From: an uncultured Eubacterium sp.
GTDB lineage: Bacteria; Bacillota; Clostridia; Lachnospirales; Lachnospiraceae
DNA: 64,000 nt
Direction of reading: 5' to 3'
NCBI GenBank assembly: GCA_947385775.1
Contig: CANDMI010000006.1
Location: 1-64,000 of the forward strand
Position 1 is the stretch's first letter. The number at the start of each line of letters is the position of its first letter. The notes under the pieces are model-generated. The model was not told where the DNA came from and made no database searches. It saw only the letters and a list, made by a program, of their open reading frames with translations. The position numbers were made by a program, and so were the translations under genes. Below, piece after piece: positions 35,072 through 43,966 of this stretch.

Positions 35072-35428
35072 TTATTTGCGCATTTTCGGCTGGAAAATCA
35101 GTGAAGCAAGGTATCCCAATACAAGCGCGGCGGAAACCCCGACTGCGCAGGACGTAAAGCCGCCCATAAAAAGCCCGATAAACCCATTTTGGTCAACCGC
35201 CTCCTTCATTCCCTTCCAAAGCAGGTTTCCAAAGCCAAGCAGCGGAACGCTGGCTCCCGCGCCCGCAAATTCCATAAGCGGCTCATAGACTCCGACCGCG
35301 CCAAGCACAGCCCCGGCGCATACAAGCGTGACCATGATCCTGCCCGGAAGCATTTTGGTCTTTTCCATTAAAATCTGCGCAAGCGCGCAGATCAGACCGC
35401 CTACCCAAAAAGCGTTGATATATTCCAT
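35072..35428 (-). CDS. spoVAE: Stage V sporulation protein AE
   Basis: 118 residues, an integral membrane protein with about four hydrophobic segments; the start MEYINAFWVGGLICALAQIL and VLGAVGVYEPLMEFAGAGAS are typical of SpoVAE. The SpoVA proteins move calcium dipicolinate into the forespore and out at germination. It follows spoVAD by 44 bases. spoVAC, which usually precedes spoVAD, is not present here. Confidence 0.93.
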   Translation of the reverse strand: MEYINAFWVGGLICALAQILMEKTKMLPGRIMVTLVCAGAVLGAVGVYEPLMEFAGAGASVPLLGFGNLLWKGMKEAVDQNGFIGLFMGGFTSCAVGVSAALVLGYLASLIFQPKMRK

Positions 35429-35472
35429 ATGCCCTCCTTTTTTTATATGAAGCTTTTTTATATGAAACGTTT

Positions 35473-36489
35473 TTAACCCGCGTTGTATTCCAGCACAACG
35501 CCATGCGCCGTACCCGGGACATTTTGCCCCTCGTTAAAGCTCACCTGTGAAAGCATCGCGCCGGTTGGCACAAATAAAACCCGCTTTAACTCGCCGGATG
35601 AGATCTTTGGCAGAAAATACGCGCTCAACGTCGTGGCGGAGCATCCACATCCAGAGCCGCCGGACTGTGTCCCCTGCTCTTCTTTGTCAAAAATCTCGAT
35701 CCCGCAGTCCGCATGGTTATTACTTATATCATACCCTTCGTCCTTTACAAGCTTCCATAAGATCTCCTGTCCGACATAGCCCAAATCCCCGGTCACGATC
35801 AGGTCATAATCCTTTGGCTCGCGGTTAAAATCCTTAAAATTTTGCACGATTAATTTTGCCGCCGCAGGCGCCATTGCCGCGCCCATATTCATAGAATCCC
35901 GGATTCCATAATCAGTAATGACCCCGGTTGTGATCCCGCTGATTTGCACATTGGACTTTCCGCTTCCAAGTAAAAACGCTCCGCTGCCTGTGACCGTCCA
36001 GGTAGATGATAAGGGGCGCTGGTTGGCGTATTCCACTGGAAAACGAAACTGCTTTTCGGCGCTGGCGAAATGGCTGGACGTGACCGCAAGCACGTGCTTT
36101 GCAAACCCAGCCGCCACGCACATCGCGCCCAAAGACAGCGCCTCGCCGCAGGTGGAGCATGCGCCATAAAGCCCAAACAGCGGGATCTCATAGCTCATAA
36201 GCCCAAACGACGTAGCGATCGTCTGCCCTAATAGGTCGCCCGCAAAGACATAGCGAACCTCTTCCTGTGTGACCTTTGCTTTCCCAAGCGCCAGCGCCAC
36301 AGCCTCTTTTTGCATCGTGCTTTCGGATTGCTCCCAGGAATCCTCTCCAAACTTATCGCTGCCGCATACCATATCAAATAAGTCACCTAACGGTCCCTCC
36401 CCTTCCTTTTTCCCCACAACCGAAGCGCTGCTTAAAATAGAAGGAGCGTTTTCAAATTGCAGGCTCTGTCGTCCGATTTTTTGTTCCAT
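35473..36489 (-). CDS. spoVAD: Stage V sporulation protein AD
   Basis: 338 residues, thiolase-like fold; SpoVAD binds dipicolinic acid on the outer face of the spore inner membrane. Signatures: GRQSLQFENAPSILSSASVVGKKEG at the N terminus (shown as family start), GLYGACSTCGEAL, MNMGAAMAPAA and GGSGCGCSATTL. The ATG at 36489 is chosen because AAAGGAGA lies 7 bases upstream; the frame is open much further upstream without support. Forms an operon with spoVAE. Confidence 0.93.
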   Translation of the reverse strand: MEQKIGRQSLQFENAPSILSSASVVGKKEGEGPLGDLFDMVCGSDKFGEDSWEQSESTMQKEAVALALGKAKVTQEEVRYVFAGDLLGQTIATSFGLMSYEIPLFGLYGACSTCGEALSLGAMCVAAGFAKHVLAVTSSHFASAEKQFRFPVEYANQRPLSSTWTVTGSGAFLLGSGKSNVQISGITTGVITDYGIRDSMNMGAAMAPAAAKLIVQNFKDFNREPKDYDLIVTGDLGYVGQEILWKLVKDEGYDISNNHADCGIEIFDKEEQGTQSGGSGCGCSATTLSAYFLPKISSGELKRVLFVPTGAMLSQVSFNEGQNVPGTAHGVVLEYNAG

Positions 36490-36709
36490 GACCATTCTCC
36501 TTTGCTTTCTTAAGTATTTTCTATGTAATATGCCCATTAAAAAAATTTTTATGTTTTTTAAGCTTTCAAAGGCGTTTTGTTTTATGCATTCCGCATCCAT
36601 TTTTGTCATATTTTTACAAACTTGAATATTTTGTTTTACATGCAAAGCCGCCTATGTTATAATTATAGCCATACAAAGGGCGAAAACACTTCATAAGGGG
36701 GAAACATCG

Positions 36710-38287
36710 ATGAACGTAAAAGCAAAACTTGTCGCACTGGAAGTATTGTCACTGCTTGCACTAAGCCTGGTTTTTATAGTAACAAGCATACTCCTTTCGG
36801 AGAACCAGTTAAACGACCGTATGGCGGAAACCTTACGCGTCGCGGTAGAAGGATTTTCCGGCAATACCAACTATTTAAAAGATGCAAACGAGGACATCGA
36901 CATCACAGTATTTGAAGGAGACACGCGCACGGAAAGCTCCATCGAGGGCGCCGTTGGCACAAAAGCAAGCGAGAAGATCATCGACCTTGTTTTAAACAAA
37001 AAACAGGAATATTTTGACACAAACGTGCCTGTAAACGGAGTCCCATACTATGGATATTACCTGCCTACCGATACCGGCATGCTGTTCGCGGGAAAGCCGC
37101 GTTCGGACGTGACACAGTTTTTGCGCAAATTTGTCGTTGTTTTGCTGGGCGTAGGGTGCGTCGCTTATATTGTCTGCGTTATCGTATCTGTCATAATCTC
37201 AAGCTCGATCGCAAAACGCATTAGAAAAGCAGCCGGACAGGTGGACCTCCTTGCACACGGGGACTTAAGCGGGGAGATTCCGGAAACGAATTCAAAAAGC
37301 AAGGACGAAGTCGACATTATTTTGCATGCGGTCGCCCATTTACATACCGAATTAAAAAAGATCATTTCCAACATCACCGAACAATCCGTAAAGCTGAACT
37401 CCAGCAACATCGAGTTTTCCGACCATTTTTCTTCCATTGCAAAAAGCGTCGGCTTTATCAATTCCTCTGTGGAAGGGATTGCCGCAGGCAGCGTTTCTCA
37501 GGCGCAGGAAACCACTTCCGCCAGCCAGCAGGTAGACGATATGGCGGACGTGATCGACAACAACTCTAATTCAATTACAGAATTAAATAATGCCGTCAGC
37601 AAAATGCGTGAATTGTCCCGCGTTGCGGACTCCACATTAGGGGATCTGATCACGATAAACGAGACAACTTCCTCCAATATCGAAACGGTATTTACACAGA
37701 CAAACGCCACCAACGACTCTGCGGAAAAAATACAGACAGCCGTGCAGTTTATCCAAAACATTACAGAGCAGACAAACCTCTTATCCTTAAACGCCTCCAT
37801 TGAAGCGGCCCGGGCGGGCGAAGCGGGAAAAGGCTTTGCCGTCGTCGCGGAAGAAATTCGAAAGCTCGCGGAGGATTCCGCAAAAAGCGCAAGTGAGATC
37901 GATCAAGCGGTCCATGAACTGATGGACAACTCCACGATCAGCGTACGGACGATGGACGCGGTCAGTAAAGACGCGGACTCCGAAAAGGAAAAGCTTGGAC
38001 ATACCCAGGAATCTTTCCAGAAGCTAAAGTCAGAGATCGATACGGTATATGCGGTATCCAAAAATATATTTGAGCAGACAAGGCGCCTGGAAAACCAGAA
38101 AGACACCATCCATGGCGCGATCCAGCAGCTTGCTTCGATTTCAGAGGAAAACGCCGCTTCGATGCAGGACACAAGCAGCAATATGCAGGCTCTGTCCAGC
38201 TCCATCGAGGAATGTCAGGAACAGACAAAGAACCTGTCCGAATTAAGCGACGTATTGCAGCATCACGCGAACCGGTTTAAATTATAA
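36710..38287 (+). CDS. Methyl-accepting chemotaxis protein
   Basis: 525 residues. Two membrane segments (about 8-30 and 143-167) flank a short extracytoplasmic sensor of about 110 residues, the size of a single Cache domain. HAMP linker follows, then a long coiled-coil signalling domain with the highly conserved tip [36 protein letters not shown] split over residues 355-390. It signals to CheA/CheW; no chemotaxis genes are adjacent. The sensed ligand is unknown. A large hairpin terminator follows. Confidence 0.93.
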   Translation: MNVKAKLVALEVLSLLALSLVFIVTSILLSENQLNDRMAETLRVAVEGFSGNTNYLKDANEDIDITVFEGDTRTESSIEGAVGTKASEKIIDLVLNKKQEYFDTNVPVNGVPYYGYYLPTDTGMLFAGKPRSDVTQFLRKFVVVLLGVGCVAYIVCVIVSVIISSSIAKRIRKAAGQVDLLAHGDLSGEIPETNSKSKDEVDIILHAVAHLHTELKKIISNITEQSVKLNSSNIEFSDHFSSIAKSVGFINSSVEGIAAGSVSQAQETTSASQQVDDMADVIDNNSNSITELNNAVSKMRELSRVADSTLGDLITINETTSSNIETVFTQTNATNDSAEKIQTAVQFIQNITEQTNLLSLNASIEAARAGEAGKGFAVVAEEIRKLAEDSAKSASEIDQAVHELMDNSTISVRTMDAVSKDADSEKEKLGHTQESFQKLKSEIDTVYAVSKNIFEQTRRLENQKDTIHGAIQQLASISEENAASMQDTSSNMQALSSSIEECQEQTKNLSELSDVLQHHANRFKL

Positions 38288-38307
38288 TTTTTCGCTTATC
38301 ACATTAC

Positions 38308-38362
38308 GCCAAAAAGCGCGCTTAAAAATCGCTCCGCTCCATTTTTAAACGCGCTTTTTGGC
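38308..38362 (+). terminator. Terminator of the chemoreceptor gene (22-bp stem)
   Basis: Arms 38308-38329 and 38341-38362 pair over 22 positions with one mismatch (GCCAAAAAGCGCG...CGCGCTTTTTGGC), loop CGCTCCGCTCC. Confidence 0.75.
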
Positions 38363-38407
38363 TATACTCACGAGCGTTATTGGCAACTTTTAGCGCTCGT
38401 AAGTATA
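38363..38407. repeat. Hairpin repeat TATACTCACGAGCG, copy 2
   Basis: TATACTCACGAGCG and CGCTCGTAAGTATA flank the loop TTATTGGCAACTTTTAG. The same parts occur at 18551-18642. It lies immediately after the terminator stem. Confidence 0.75.
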
Positions 38408-38432
38408 ACTTACCATCTAAAATCTTCTTAAA

Positions 38433-40301
38433 TTATTTCGTCCGCAACGCCCGCATGGAATTTAGGATTGCAAGCACGGACACGCCCACGTCGGCAAATA
38501 CGGCTTCCCACATGTTCGCCAGTCCAAAGGCCCCCAACAAAAGCACAAACGCTTTCACACCAAGCGCGAATACAATATTTTGCTTTACGATCAAAAGGGT
38601 CTTTCTGGAAATCCGCACAAGCGCGGCGATCTTTCGGACATCATCGTCCATCAGCACCACATCCGCGGCCTCAATTGCCGCGTCGGACCCCATACTACCC
38701 ATTGCGATTCCAATGTCCGCCCGCATCAACACCGGAGCGTCGTTAATGCCGTCCCCGACGAACGCAAGCGTTTCTTTTTCCCTTTGCTTTTGCAGCAGGC
38801 TCTCCACACAGCTGACCTTATCCGCCGGCAGTAAATCCGCCACCGTTTCATCAATCCCAAGTTCCAACGCCACTTCTTTCGCCGCCTGGCTTCGGTCGCC
38901 TGTTAGCATAACGGTTTTTCGCACGCCGACCTGCTTCACGTAGCCAATCGCTTCCTTTGCGCCCTCTTTCAACGCGTCCGATATCACGACCGCGCCCAAA
39001 AATCCGCCGTCATAGGCGACATAGACAACCGTCCCGCCCGCTTCGCATTTTTGATAGGAGATCCCGTTTTCTTCCATCAGCTTTTCATTTCCGGCGAATG
39101 CTTCCTTCCCGTCCACCTGGACGCAGACCCCATGCCCGGCAATTTCTTTCGCATCTGAAACGCGCCCCATATCCAGCGGCTTTTGATAAGCCTCCCTTAA
39201 CGAGAGTGCGATCGGATGGTTCGAATAGCTTTCCGCATACGCCGCAAGCTCTAACAATTCCTCCTTAGATTTTGATTCCTGCGGCAGCAGTTTCGAAACC
39301 TGGAACTCGCCTTTTGTAAGCGTCCCGGTTTTGTCGAATACAATCGTCGTCATATTAGCGACGGCTTCCAGGTAATTGCTCCCTTTAACAAGCGCCCCGA
39401 CGCGGGACGCAGCCCCGATCCCGCCGAAAAAGCCAAGCGGGACGGATATCACAAGCGCGCACGGACAAGATATCACCAAAAAGATGCACGCGCGGGATAT
39501 CCATTCGCCCCATCCGCCGCCAAGCATAATCGGCGGCAAAACCGCAAGCGCAGCCGCCCCGATCGTAACCGCCGGCGTATAATATTTTGCAAACCGGGTA
39601 ATGAAATTTTCCACTTTCGCTTTCTTGCTGGACGCGTTTTCGACAAGCTCTAAAATCTTTGCGACCGTGGAGTCATCAAATTCCTTTGTGACCCGCACCC
39701 TTAATACGCCGTTCCCATTGACGCAGCCGCTGATCGCCTCGTCCCCTTCCCTCACTTTTCGCGGAACGGACTCGCCGGTCAGCGCGGCGGTATCTAAGAA
39801 GGACTCCCCGCCTATGACGATCCCATCCAACGGAACCCGCTCTCCCGGCTTTATTACGATGACGCTTCCAACCTCCACTTCATCCGGGTCTGCCTGCAAA
39901 ATCTCGCCGTCTTTTTCAAGGTTGGCATATTCCGGACATATATCCATCATATCTGCGATAGACTGCCTGGACTTTCCCACCGCATAGCTTTGAAAAAGCT
40001 CTCCAACCTGATAAAACAGCATGACCGCAGCCGCTTCTGAATATTCCTGCACGCCAAACGCGCCAAAGGTCGCAAGCATCATCAAAAAATTTTCATCAAA
40101 CACCTGCCCGCGCCTGATATTTCGAAACGCTTTATAGATGATGTCATAGCCTACTGTAAGATATGGAATTAAATATAGTAAAAACAACAGCCATGGACTT
40201 TTCCCCACAAAGCTTCCCCCATGGTCGCATACCATAAGCGCCGCAAACATCGCAAACGCAAGCAAGATGCGCCAAAGCATTTTTTGCTGTTTTTTTGTCA
40301 T
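38433..40301 (-). CDS. cadA: Heavy-metal P1B-type ATPase (Cd/Zn/Pb class) without its own HMA domain
   Basis: 622 residues. Metal-pumping ATPase with the transmembrane metal site SCPCALV (CPC), actuator TGES, phosphorylation loop DKTGTLTKG, the P1B signature His-Pro in SNHPIALS, and GDGINDAP. The CPC plus C-terminal KQN type motif (VKQNIVFALG) fits the Zn/Cd/Pb class. It starts directly at the first helix; the N-terminal metal-binding domain usually fused to CadA is a separate gene 10 bases upstream. It exports toxic metal from the cytoplasm under control of the ArsR-type repressor upstream. Confidence 0.92.
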   Translation of the reverse strand: MTKKQQKMLWRILLAFAMFAALMVCDHGGSFVGKSPWLLFLLYLIPYLTVGYDIIYKAFRNIRRGQVFDENFLMMLATFGAFGVQEYSEAAAVMLFYQVGELFQSYAVGKSRQSIADMMDICPEYANLEKDGEILQADPDEVEVGSVIVIKPGERVPLDGIVIGGESFLDTAALTGESVPRKVREGDEAISGCVNGNGVLRVRVTKEFDDSTVAKILELVENASSKKAKVENFITRFAKYYTPAVTIGAAALAVLPPIMLGGGWGEWISRACIFLVISCPCALVISVPLGFFGGIGAASRVGALVKGSNYLEAVANMTTIVFDKTGTLTKGEFQVSKLLPQESKSKEELLELAAYAESYSNHPIALSLREAYQKPLDMGRVSDAKEIAGHGVCVQVDGKEAFAGNEKLMEENGISYQKCEAGGTVVYVAYDGGFLGAVVISDALKEGAKEAIGYVKQVGVRKTVMLTGDRSQAAKEVALELGIDETVADLLPADKVSCVESLLQKQREKETLAFVGDGINDAPVLMRADIGIAMGSMGSDAAIEAADVVLMDDDVRKIAALVRISRKTLLIVKQNIVFALGVKAFVLLLGAFGLANMWEAVFADVGVSVLAILNSMRALRTK

Positions 40302-40311
40302 TTTCTCCCCC

Positions 40312-40539
40312 CTACATCAAGATCTTACAATCCGGCTCCACCTTCGCGCACACCGATGCGACCTCTTTTAGGATCTCTTCAAACCGTCCCTCATCCGCTT
40401 CCAATACGAGCTTTTGCGTCATAAAACTGACCGAAGCGTTTGAAACGCCCGGTATTTTTTTAATCGCATCCTCCATTTTTGCGGCGCAGTTTGCGCAGTC
40501 CAAATCCTGTAATTTAAATTTTTTCTTCATAGCTTCCAC
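40312..40539 (-). CDS. Stand-alone heavy-metal-associated (HMA) domain protein
   Basis: 75 residues, one HMA ferredoxin-like fold with the metal-binding motif LDCANCAAKMEDAI (CxxC). It corresponds to the N-terminal domain that CadA-type pumps normally carry fused. Encoded immediately before the pump, with GGGTGG as SD, so it probably hands metal to the pump or tunes its activity. Confidence 0.92.
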   Translation of the reverse strand: MEAMKKKFKLQDLDCANCAAKMEDAIKKIPGVSNASVSFMTQKLVLEADEGRFEEILKEVASVCAKVEPDCKILM

Positions 40540-40657
40540 CCTTTCTTTTTGAATCGTATTTGTTTTTCATTTTCGCACAGAATCTTTGTGCTCATTTTTA
40601 AGTTTTACTTTTTTAATTCTTACTTTTTAATTCTTACTTCTTGCTTTTTACGCCTGC

Positions 40658-41017
40658 CTATTCTTCGATATGCTCCCGCCCCTGGGCGATGATCGTCCTT
40701 ACATGCGCGTCCGCCAGGGAATAGAAAACCGATTTTCCCTGCCTCCTGCTTTTCACAAGCCTGGCATTTTTTAGTATCTTAAGCTGATGCGAAATCGCGG
40801 ACTGCGTCATACAAAGCGCCTGCGCCAGATCACAAACGCATACCTCCGCTTCGAACAAAACGTACAGGATCCGTATCCTGGTCGAGTCGCCAAACACCTT
40901 AAACAATTCCGCCAGATCATACAGCTCTTCCTCCGCCGGCATTTTTTCACTTACCGCCTTTAACAGCTCTTCGTGTATTTGAAATGTTTCGCAGCATTCC
41001 AGTTCCGTTTCCTGCAT
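40658..41017 (-). CDS. ArsR/SmtB-family metal-sensing repressor (CadC-like)
   Basis: 119 residues, winged-helix repressor. The metal-binding alpha-3 motif is EVCVCDLAQAL, recognition helix MTQSAISHQLKILKNARLV. The N terminus has further Cys residues (ECCE) as in CadC, where they join the Cd/Pb site. The start has AAGGAAGG upstream. It should repress its own operon (this gene, HMA protein, pump) until metal binds. A near-perfect palindrome of the SmtB/CadC operator type lies at 41066-41093. Confidence 0.92.
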   Translation of the reverse strand: MQETELECCETFQIHEELLKAVSEKMPAEEELYDLAELFKVFGDSTRIRILYVLFEAEVCVCDLAQALCMTQSAISHQLKILKNARLVKSRRQGKSVFYSLADAHVRTIIAQGREHIEE

Positions 41018-41065
41018 CCCTGGTTCCTTCCTTTCGTTTTAAAATAAACCGTTTTCATTTTATTC

Positions 41066-41093
41066 AAACATATGAGCAATTGTTCATATGTTT
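41066..41093. promoter_or_regulatory. SmtB/CadC-type operator
   Basis: AAACATATGAGCA (41066-41078) and TGTTCATATGTTT (41081-41093) are inverted copies with one mismatch, matching the ATATGAACA...TGTTCATAT operators known for ArsR/SmtB repressors. It lies about 50 bases upstream of the repressor start. Confidence 0.85.
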
Positions 41094-41143
41094 ATGATAA
41101 GCCTGCGACCTGAATTTGTCAAGGGGGAAATTATTTTTCTTTT

Positions 41144-41181
41144 AAGCGCGACTTTTTGAATGGCGTGGGCCGAACTGTAAC
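41144..41181 (+). repeat. Dispersed intergenic repeat, copy C (partial)
   Basis: AAGCGCGACTTTTTGAATGGCGTGGGCCGAACTGTAAC; shares the right-hand core with copies at 13152, 32771 and 43432. Confidence 0.75.
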
Positions 41182-41215
41182 TTGCCGCCTCCTGGATATT
41201 TTGAATCAAAACAAT

Positions 41216-41280
41216 GAAAAAACTGCCCAGACTTTGGAAAAGCGGGTAACTTCACTCCTTTTTCCATTCCTAGGCAGTTT
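41216..41280 (-). terminator. Terminator of the hydrogenase-like sensor gene
   Basis: Arms AAACTGCCCAG (41220-41230) and CTAGGCAGTTT (41270-41280) with one mismatch, ending in a T run on the minus strand. The 39-nt loop contains a smaller stem. Confidence 0.65.
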
Positions 41281-41293
41281 ATATTTTGTGTTG

Positions 41294-43219
41294 TTATATA
41301 TCCTCCACCTGCGCCTGCAAGTCGTCCGACATAATCTGCACATTGGCGTTTTCCGCCGCAATCTCCTCGGTATTGGCGGCTATCGTTGCGACCCGGTTGC
41401 TCATATGGTTGATGTTGTCAATTAACTGCTTAATCGACGAAACGCTTTCATCCACCTTCGGGATCGTTTCATCCGCCTGCTGGTTATTATTTGCGATCAG
41501 AGTTTTGATCGACATCGAAAGGTTTCGGATTTCTTCCGCCACAACCGCAAAGCCGCGTCCCTGCTCCCCTGCTCTTGCCGCTTCGATCGAGGCGTTTAGG
41601 GAAAGCAGGTTGGTCTTATCCGCAATGCCTACGATGCTCGCGCTTGTGTTTTTATATATTTCAATAAAGTGCATAATGCTCTTAAGCGACTCGTCCAAGC
41701 TGTAGCAGAAATTTGAAATCTCCTGTAGCTTGTTGGCCAAATCCGTCGCTTCGTTTGCAGACGCTTCGTTCGCTTCGCTAAGTTCTGTGACCGCGTTGGT
41801 CAACGTGCCAAACTGGCTTCGGATCGCGTCGATCTTGCGGCTTCTGGCCTCATGCTCCTGCTTTTGCTGTTTATTCACATCCTGGAGCTTGCGTTTTTCT
41901 TCCTCTACCACATCCTTAATATAATGAATGCAGTTATCCTTTACATTAACGCCATTAAAGATCGCGCACGCCATTTCATAACAGGTTTCATAGCCGCAGG
42001 CGCCACAGTTCAAATTCTGCTTTTCCTTTGTATCCTTATACATATCCCGCATAATTTGTTCCAGCTCGCTTGCGCTAGGGTCTTTGATCTTGATCGCTTT
42101 TGTGGAATCGTATTTGCGTATAAAATCTTCCAGCTTTAGCTCCTTAAACGCTTCCATCAAATTATCATAGCGCTGCTGCGGCGTAAGCTGCTTGCTCCAC
42201 GGGCTTTTATTTACTTTTTTAAACGGGCGCGACCCCCGCACATTCTGCTTATCCACGGAACGCATTTTTTCGATCGTAAGACGCACGTCATCCGTGTTTC
42301 TGGACGGCTCCGTCGCAGGCCCGTAGATACAGCCCTTGGAACAATTTAATATATCCACCATAAACGGCAGCTCCGCCTTATGCTCGATCCGCTTTTGATA
42401 TTCCTCTAAATACTCGTAGGCTTCCTGCTCTCCTTCCACCTGCATGACTACTTGATTTTTTCCAAGGAAATGCTCTACGTTTTCTTTTAACCCTCCCGGC
42501 ATCGGGTAAAGGGAGCCAAATCCATATTCCAACTCGTCTGTATATTCCTGCGCCTTCGTGTAGCCTGTCCCAATATGCTCCATCAGCTTTGCGAAAGTCA
42601 CATTGTATTTTACGTATCCATGATTGTTTGGATCTGTGATCTCTATTTTTTTCGCCACGCACGGGCTGATAAATACTAAATCATCTGAAATATTCAAATA
42701 TTTTTTTATGTAGATCGCCATACACATCATTGGGCTTTGCACCGGCATCATGCGCGGAAGCAATTTCGGTATATATTTTTCCACATAATTTACAACCGCA
42801 GGGCATGGCTGGCTGATGCCGCCTACAAAATTGTGCTCTTTTATGTATTTTAAATAGCCCCAGGTCGTTATGTCCGCGCCAAAGGACACGCTATAAATAT
42901 GCTGCACGCCCTTGGATTTCAAATATCCAAGCACCCGCTTATACTCTCTTGGATAATTCGCCAAAAACGCCGGAGCGACAATTACGGACATCTTCTTTCC
43001 AGCCTGTAAGTCAGCAAAAAACGCCTTCGTATCATCCTGATATTGTCTGGCATCATGCGTACACGCTTCTAAACACGCGCCGCACGCAATACAATTGTCA
43101 TTATTTACCCGAACGCTCCCGTCTAATGCGACATTTGAAATAAGCGTCGGGCAAACACGCACACATTTGTTGCATCCTGTGCATTTTTCATTTGTAAATA
43201 CCAATTCCTGAATATTCAT
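41294..43219 (-). CDS. Iron-only hydrogenase-like sensor fused to a chemoreceptor signalling domain
   Basis: 641 residues, no membrane segment. N terminus: two 4Fe-4S ferredoxin motifs (Cys 13/16/19/23 and 43/46/49/53). Next an iron-only hydrogenase large-subunit domain: ISQPCPAVV (C139), [11 protein letters not shown] (C187) and [10 protein letters not shown] (C293, C297). These match the four H-cluster ligands of known enzymes, but the proton-relay Cys just before the first ligand is Pro, as expected for a sensor rather than a turnover enzyme. A further Cys-rich FeS domain follows ([15 protein letters not shown], about 430). The last 170 residues are a methyl-accepting signalling coiled coil with tip [20 protein letters not shown]. 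It probably reports hydrogen or redox state to the chemotaxis system or another partner. Confidence 0.9.
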   Translation of the reverse strand: MNIQELVFTNEKCTGCNKCVRVCPTLISNVALDGSVRVNNDNCIACGACLEACTHDARQYQDDTKAFFADLQAGKKMSVIVAPAFLANYPREYKRVLGYLKSKGVQHIYSVSFGADITTWGYLKYIKEHNFVGGISQPCPAVVNYVEKYIPKLLPRMMPVQSPMMCMAIYIKKYLNISDDLVFISPCVAKKIEITDPNNHGYVKYNVTFAKLMEHIGTGYTKAQEYTDELEYGFGSLYPMPGGLKENVEHFLGKNQVVMQVEGEQEAYEYLEEYQKRIEHKAELPFMVDILNCSKGCIYGPATEPSRNTDDVRLTIEKMRSVDKQNVRGSRPFKKVNKSPWSKQLTPQQRYDNLMEAFKELKLEDFIRKYDSTKAIKIKDPSASELEQIMRDMYKDTKEKQNLNCGACGYETCYEMACAIFNGVNVKDNCIHYIKDVVEEEKRKLQDVNKQQKQEHEARSRKIDAIRSQFGTLTNAVTELSEANEASANEATDLANKLQEISNFCYSLDESLKSIMHFIEIYKNTSASIVGIADKTNLLSLNASIEAARAGEQGRGFAVVAEEIRNLSMSIKTLIANNNQQADETIPKVDESVSSIKQLIDNINHMSNRVATIAANTEEIAAENANVQIMSDDLQAQVEDI

Positions 43220-43551
43220 AATGATTACCTTTTTCCTTTTCTAGTCTCCTAAAAAGTTTTTGCTATCTTGCATTCCCAATGCCTTGCTTTCAAAGCCCCC
43301 AGGCATTTTATTCAAGCCTATGTATACTCTAGTAATAGTTTAACAGATATCAACATAAAAATAAATACATTTTATAGTATTTTGAAAAATTTTTGTTGCA
43401 GTTGTGCCAGCCGATGTGAGCGGCTAAAATCACTTGCGCGCAACTTTGTGAATGGCGTGGGCTGAACGGTAACAATTTTTGGGCAGAATGTTCATATTGC
43501 CCAGATGCGGCCGGAATTTTTACAATATCTGCCAGTTTTCGAAAAAGGCGC
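43220..43551. other. Intergenic stretch with dispersed repeat copy B
   Basis: Bases 43407-43472 hold the most complete form of the dispersed repeat: left motif GCCAGCCGATGTGAGCGGCT and right motif GAATGGCGTGGGCTGAAC. No gene is supported in the rest. Confidence 0.75.
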
Positions 43552-43581
43552 AAAAAAACCTTGCAAAATCATCTGCAAGGT
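43552..43581 (-). terminator. Terminator of tRNA-Leu(CAG)
   Basis: ACCTTGCA (43558-43565) and TGCAAGGT (43574-43581), 8-bp perfect stem followed on the minus strand by T7. Confidence 0.9.
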
Positions 43582-43602
43582 CAAAGATATATAAATATGC
43601 AA

Positions 43603-43686
43603 TGCAGAAGATGGGACTTGAACCCACACGATATTGCTACCACAGGCACCTGAAGCCTGCGCGTCTGCCAATTCCGCCACTTCTGC
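43603..43686 (-). tRNA. tRNA-Leu (anticodon CAG)
   Basis: 84 nt. Acceptor stem GCAGAAG/CTTCTGC with discriminator A, D arm GGCGGAATTGGCAGACGC, anticodon stem-loop CAGGC-TTCAGGT-GCCTG (anticodon CAG), a long class II variable arm and T arm GTGGGTTCAAGTCCCAT. CCA is not encoded. Confidence 0.96.
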
Positions 43687-43704
43687 TCGCTTGGAACAAT
43701 AATT

Positions 43705-43733
43705 ATTCTACACGACAACACCTGATTCGTCAA
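43705..43733 (-). promoter_or_regulatory. Promoter of tRNA-Leu(CAG)
   Basis: On the minus strand TTGACG (43733-43728), 17 bases, TAGAAT (43710-43705), about 19 bases before the tRNA. Confidence 0.75.
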
Positions 43734-43810
43734 GTTTTTTTTTGAATTTACATGTCAAAAAATCCATATATTTCCATTTGATTTTTGTTTATTTTTTTCT
43801 TTCTTTTTTG

Positions 43811-43839
43811 TTGACTTATATGGAATCAAGTGGTATTCT
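43811..43839 (+). promoter_or_regulatory. Promoter of tRNA-Leu(AAG)
   Basis: TTGACT (43811-43816), 17 bases, TATTCT (43834-43839), about 38 bases before the tRNA. Confidence 0.7.
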
Positions 43840-43876
43840 ATATAAGTCGTTTGGGGACAGACGAAAAAATAAAAAA

Positions 43877-43961
43877 GCGGAAGTGTCGGAACTGGCAGAC
43901 GAGCAAGACTAAGGATCTTGTGGGCAATGCGCTCGTGTGGGTTCAAGTCCCATCTTCCGCA
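43877..43961 (+). tRNA. tRNA-Leu (anticodon AAG), integration site of the downstream element
   Basis: 85 nt, class II. Acceptor GCGGAAG/CTTCCGC with discriminator A; anticodon stem-loop CAAGA-CTAAGGA-TCTTG, giving AAG at positions 34-36; T arm GTGGGTTCAAGTCCCAT. The AAG anticodon needs A34-to-inosine editing by a TadA-type deaminase to read other CUN codons; it is rare among bacteria but reported in Firmicutes. The integrase gene's stop codon lies 5 bases beyond the 3' end, so the 3' half of this tRNA is the likely attachment site. Confidence 0.93.
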
Positions 43962-43966
43962 CTGGT

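Noticed and set aside
43837-43847. Third copy of TCTATATAAGT, before tRNA-Leu(AAG)
   Set aside because: It overlaps the -10 region of the tRNA promoter and is AT-rich; control of the tRNA by the XRE protein is unlikely.
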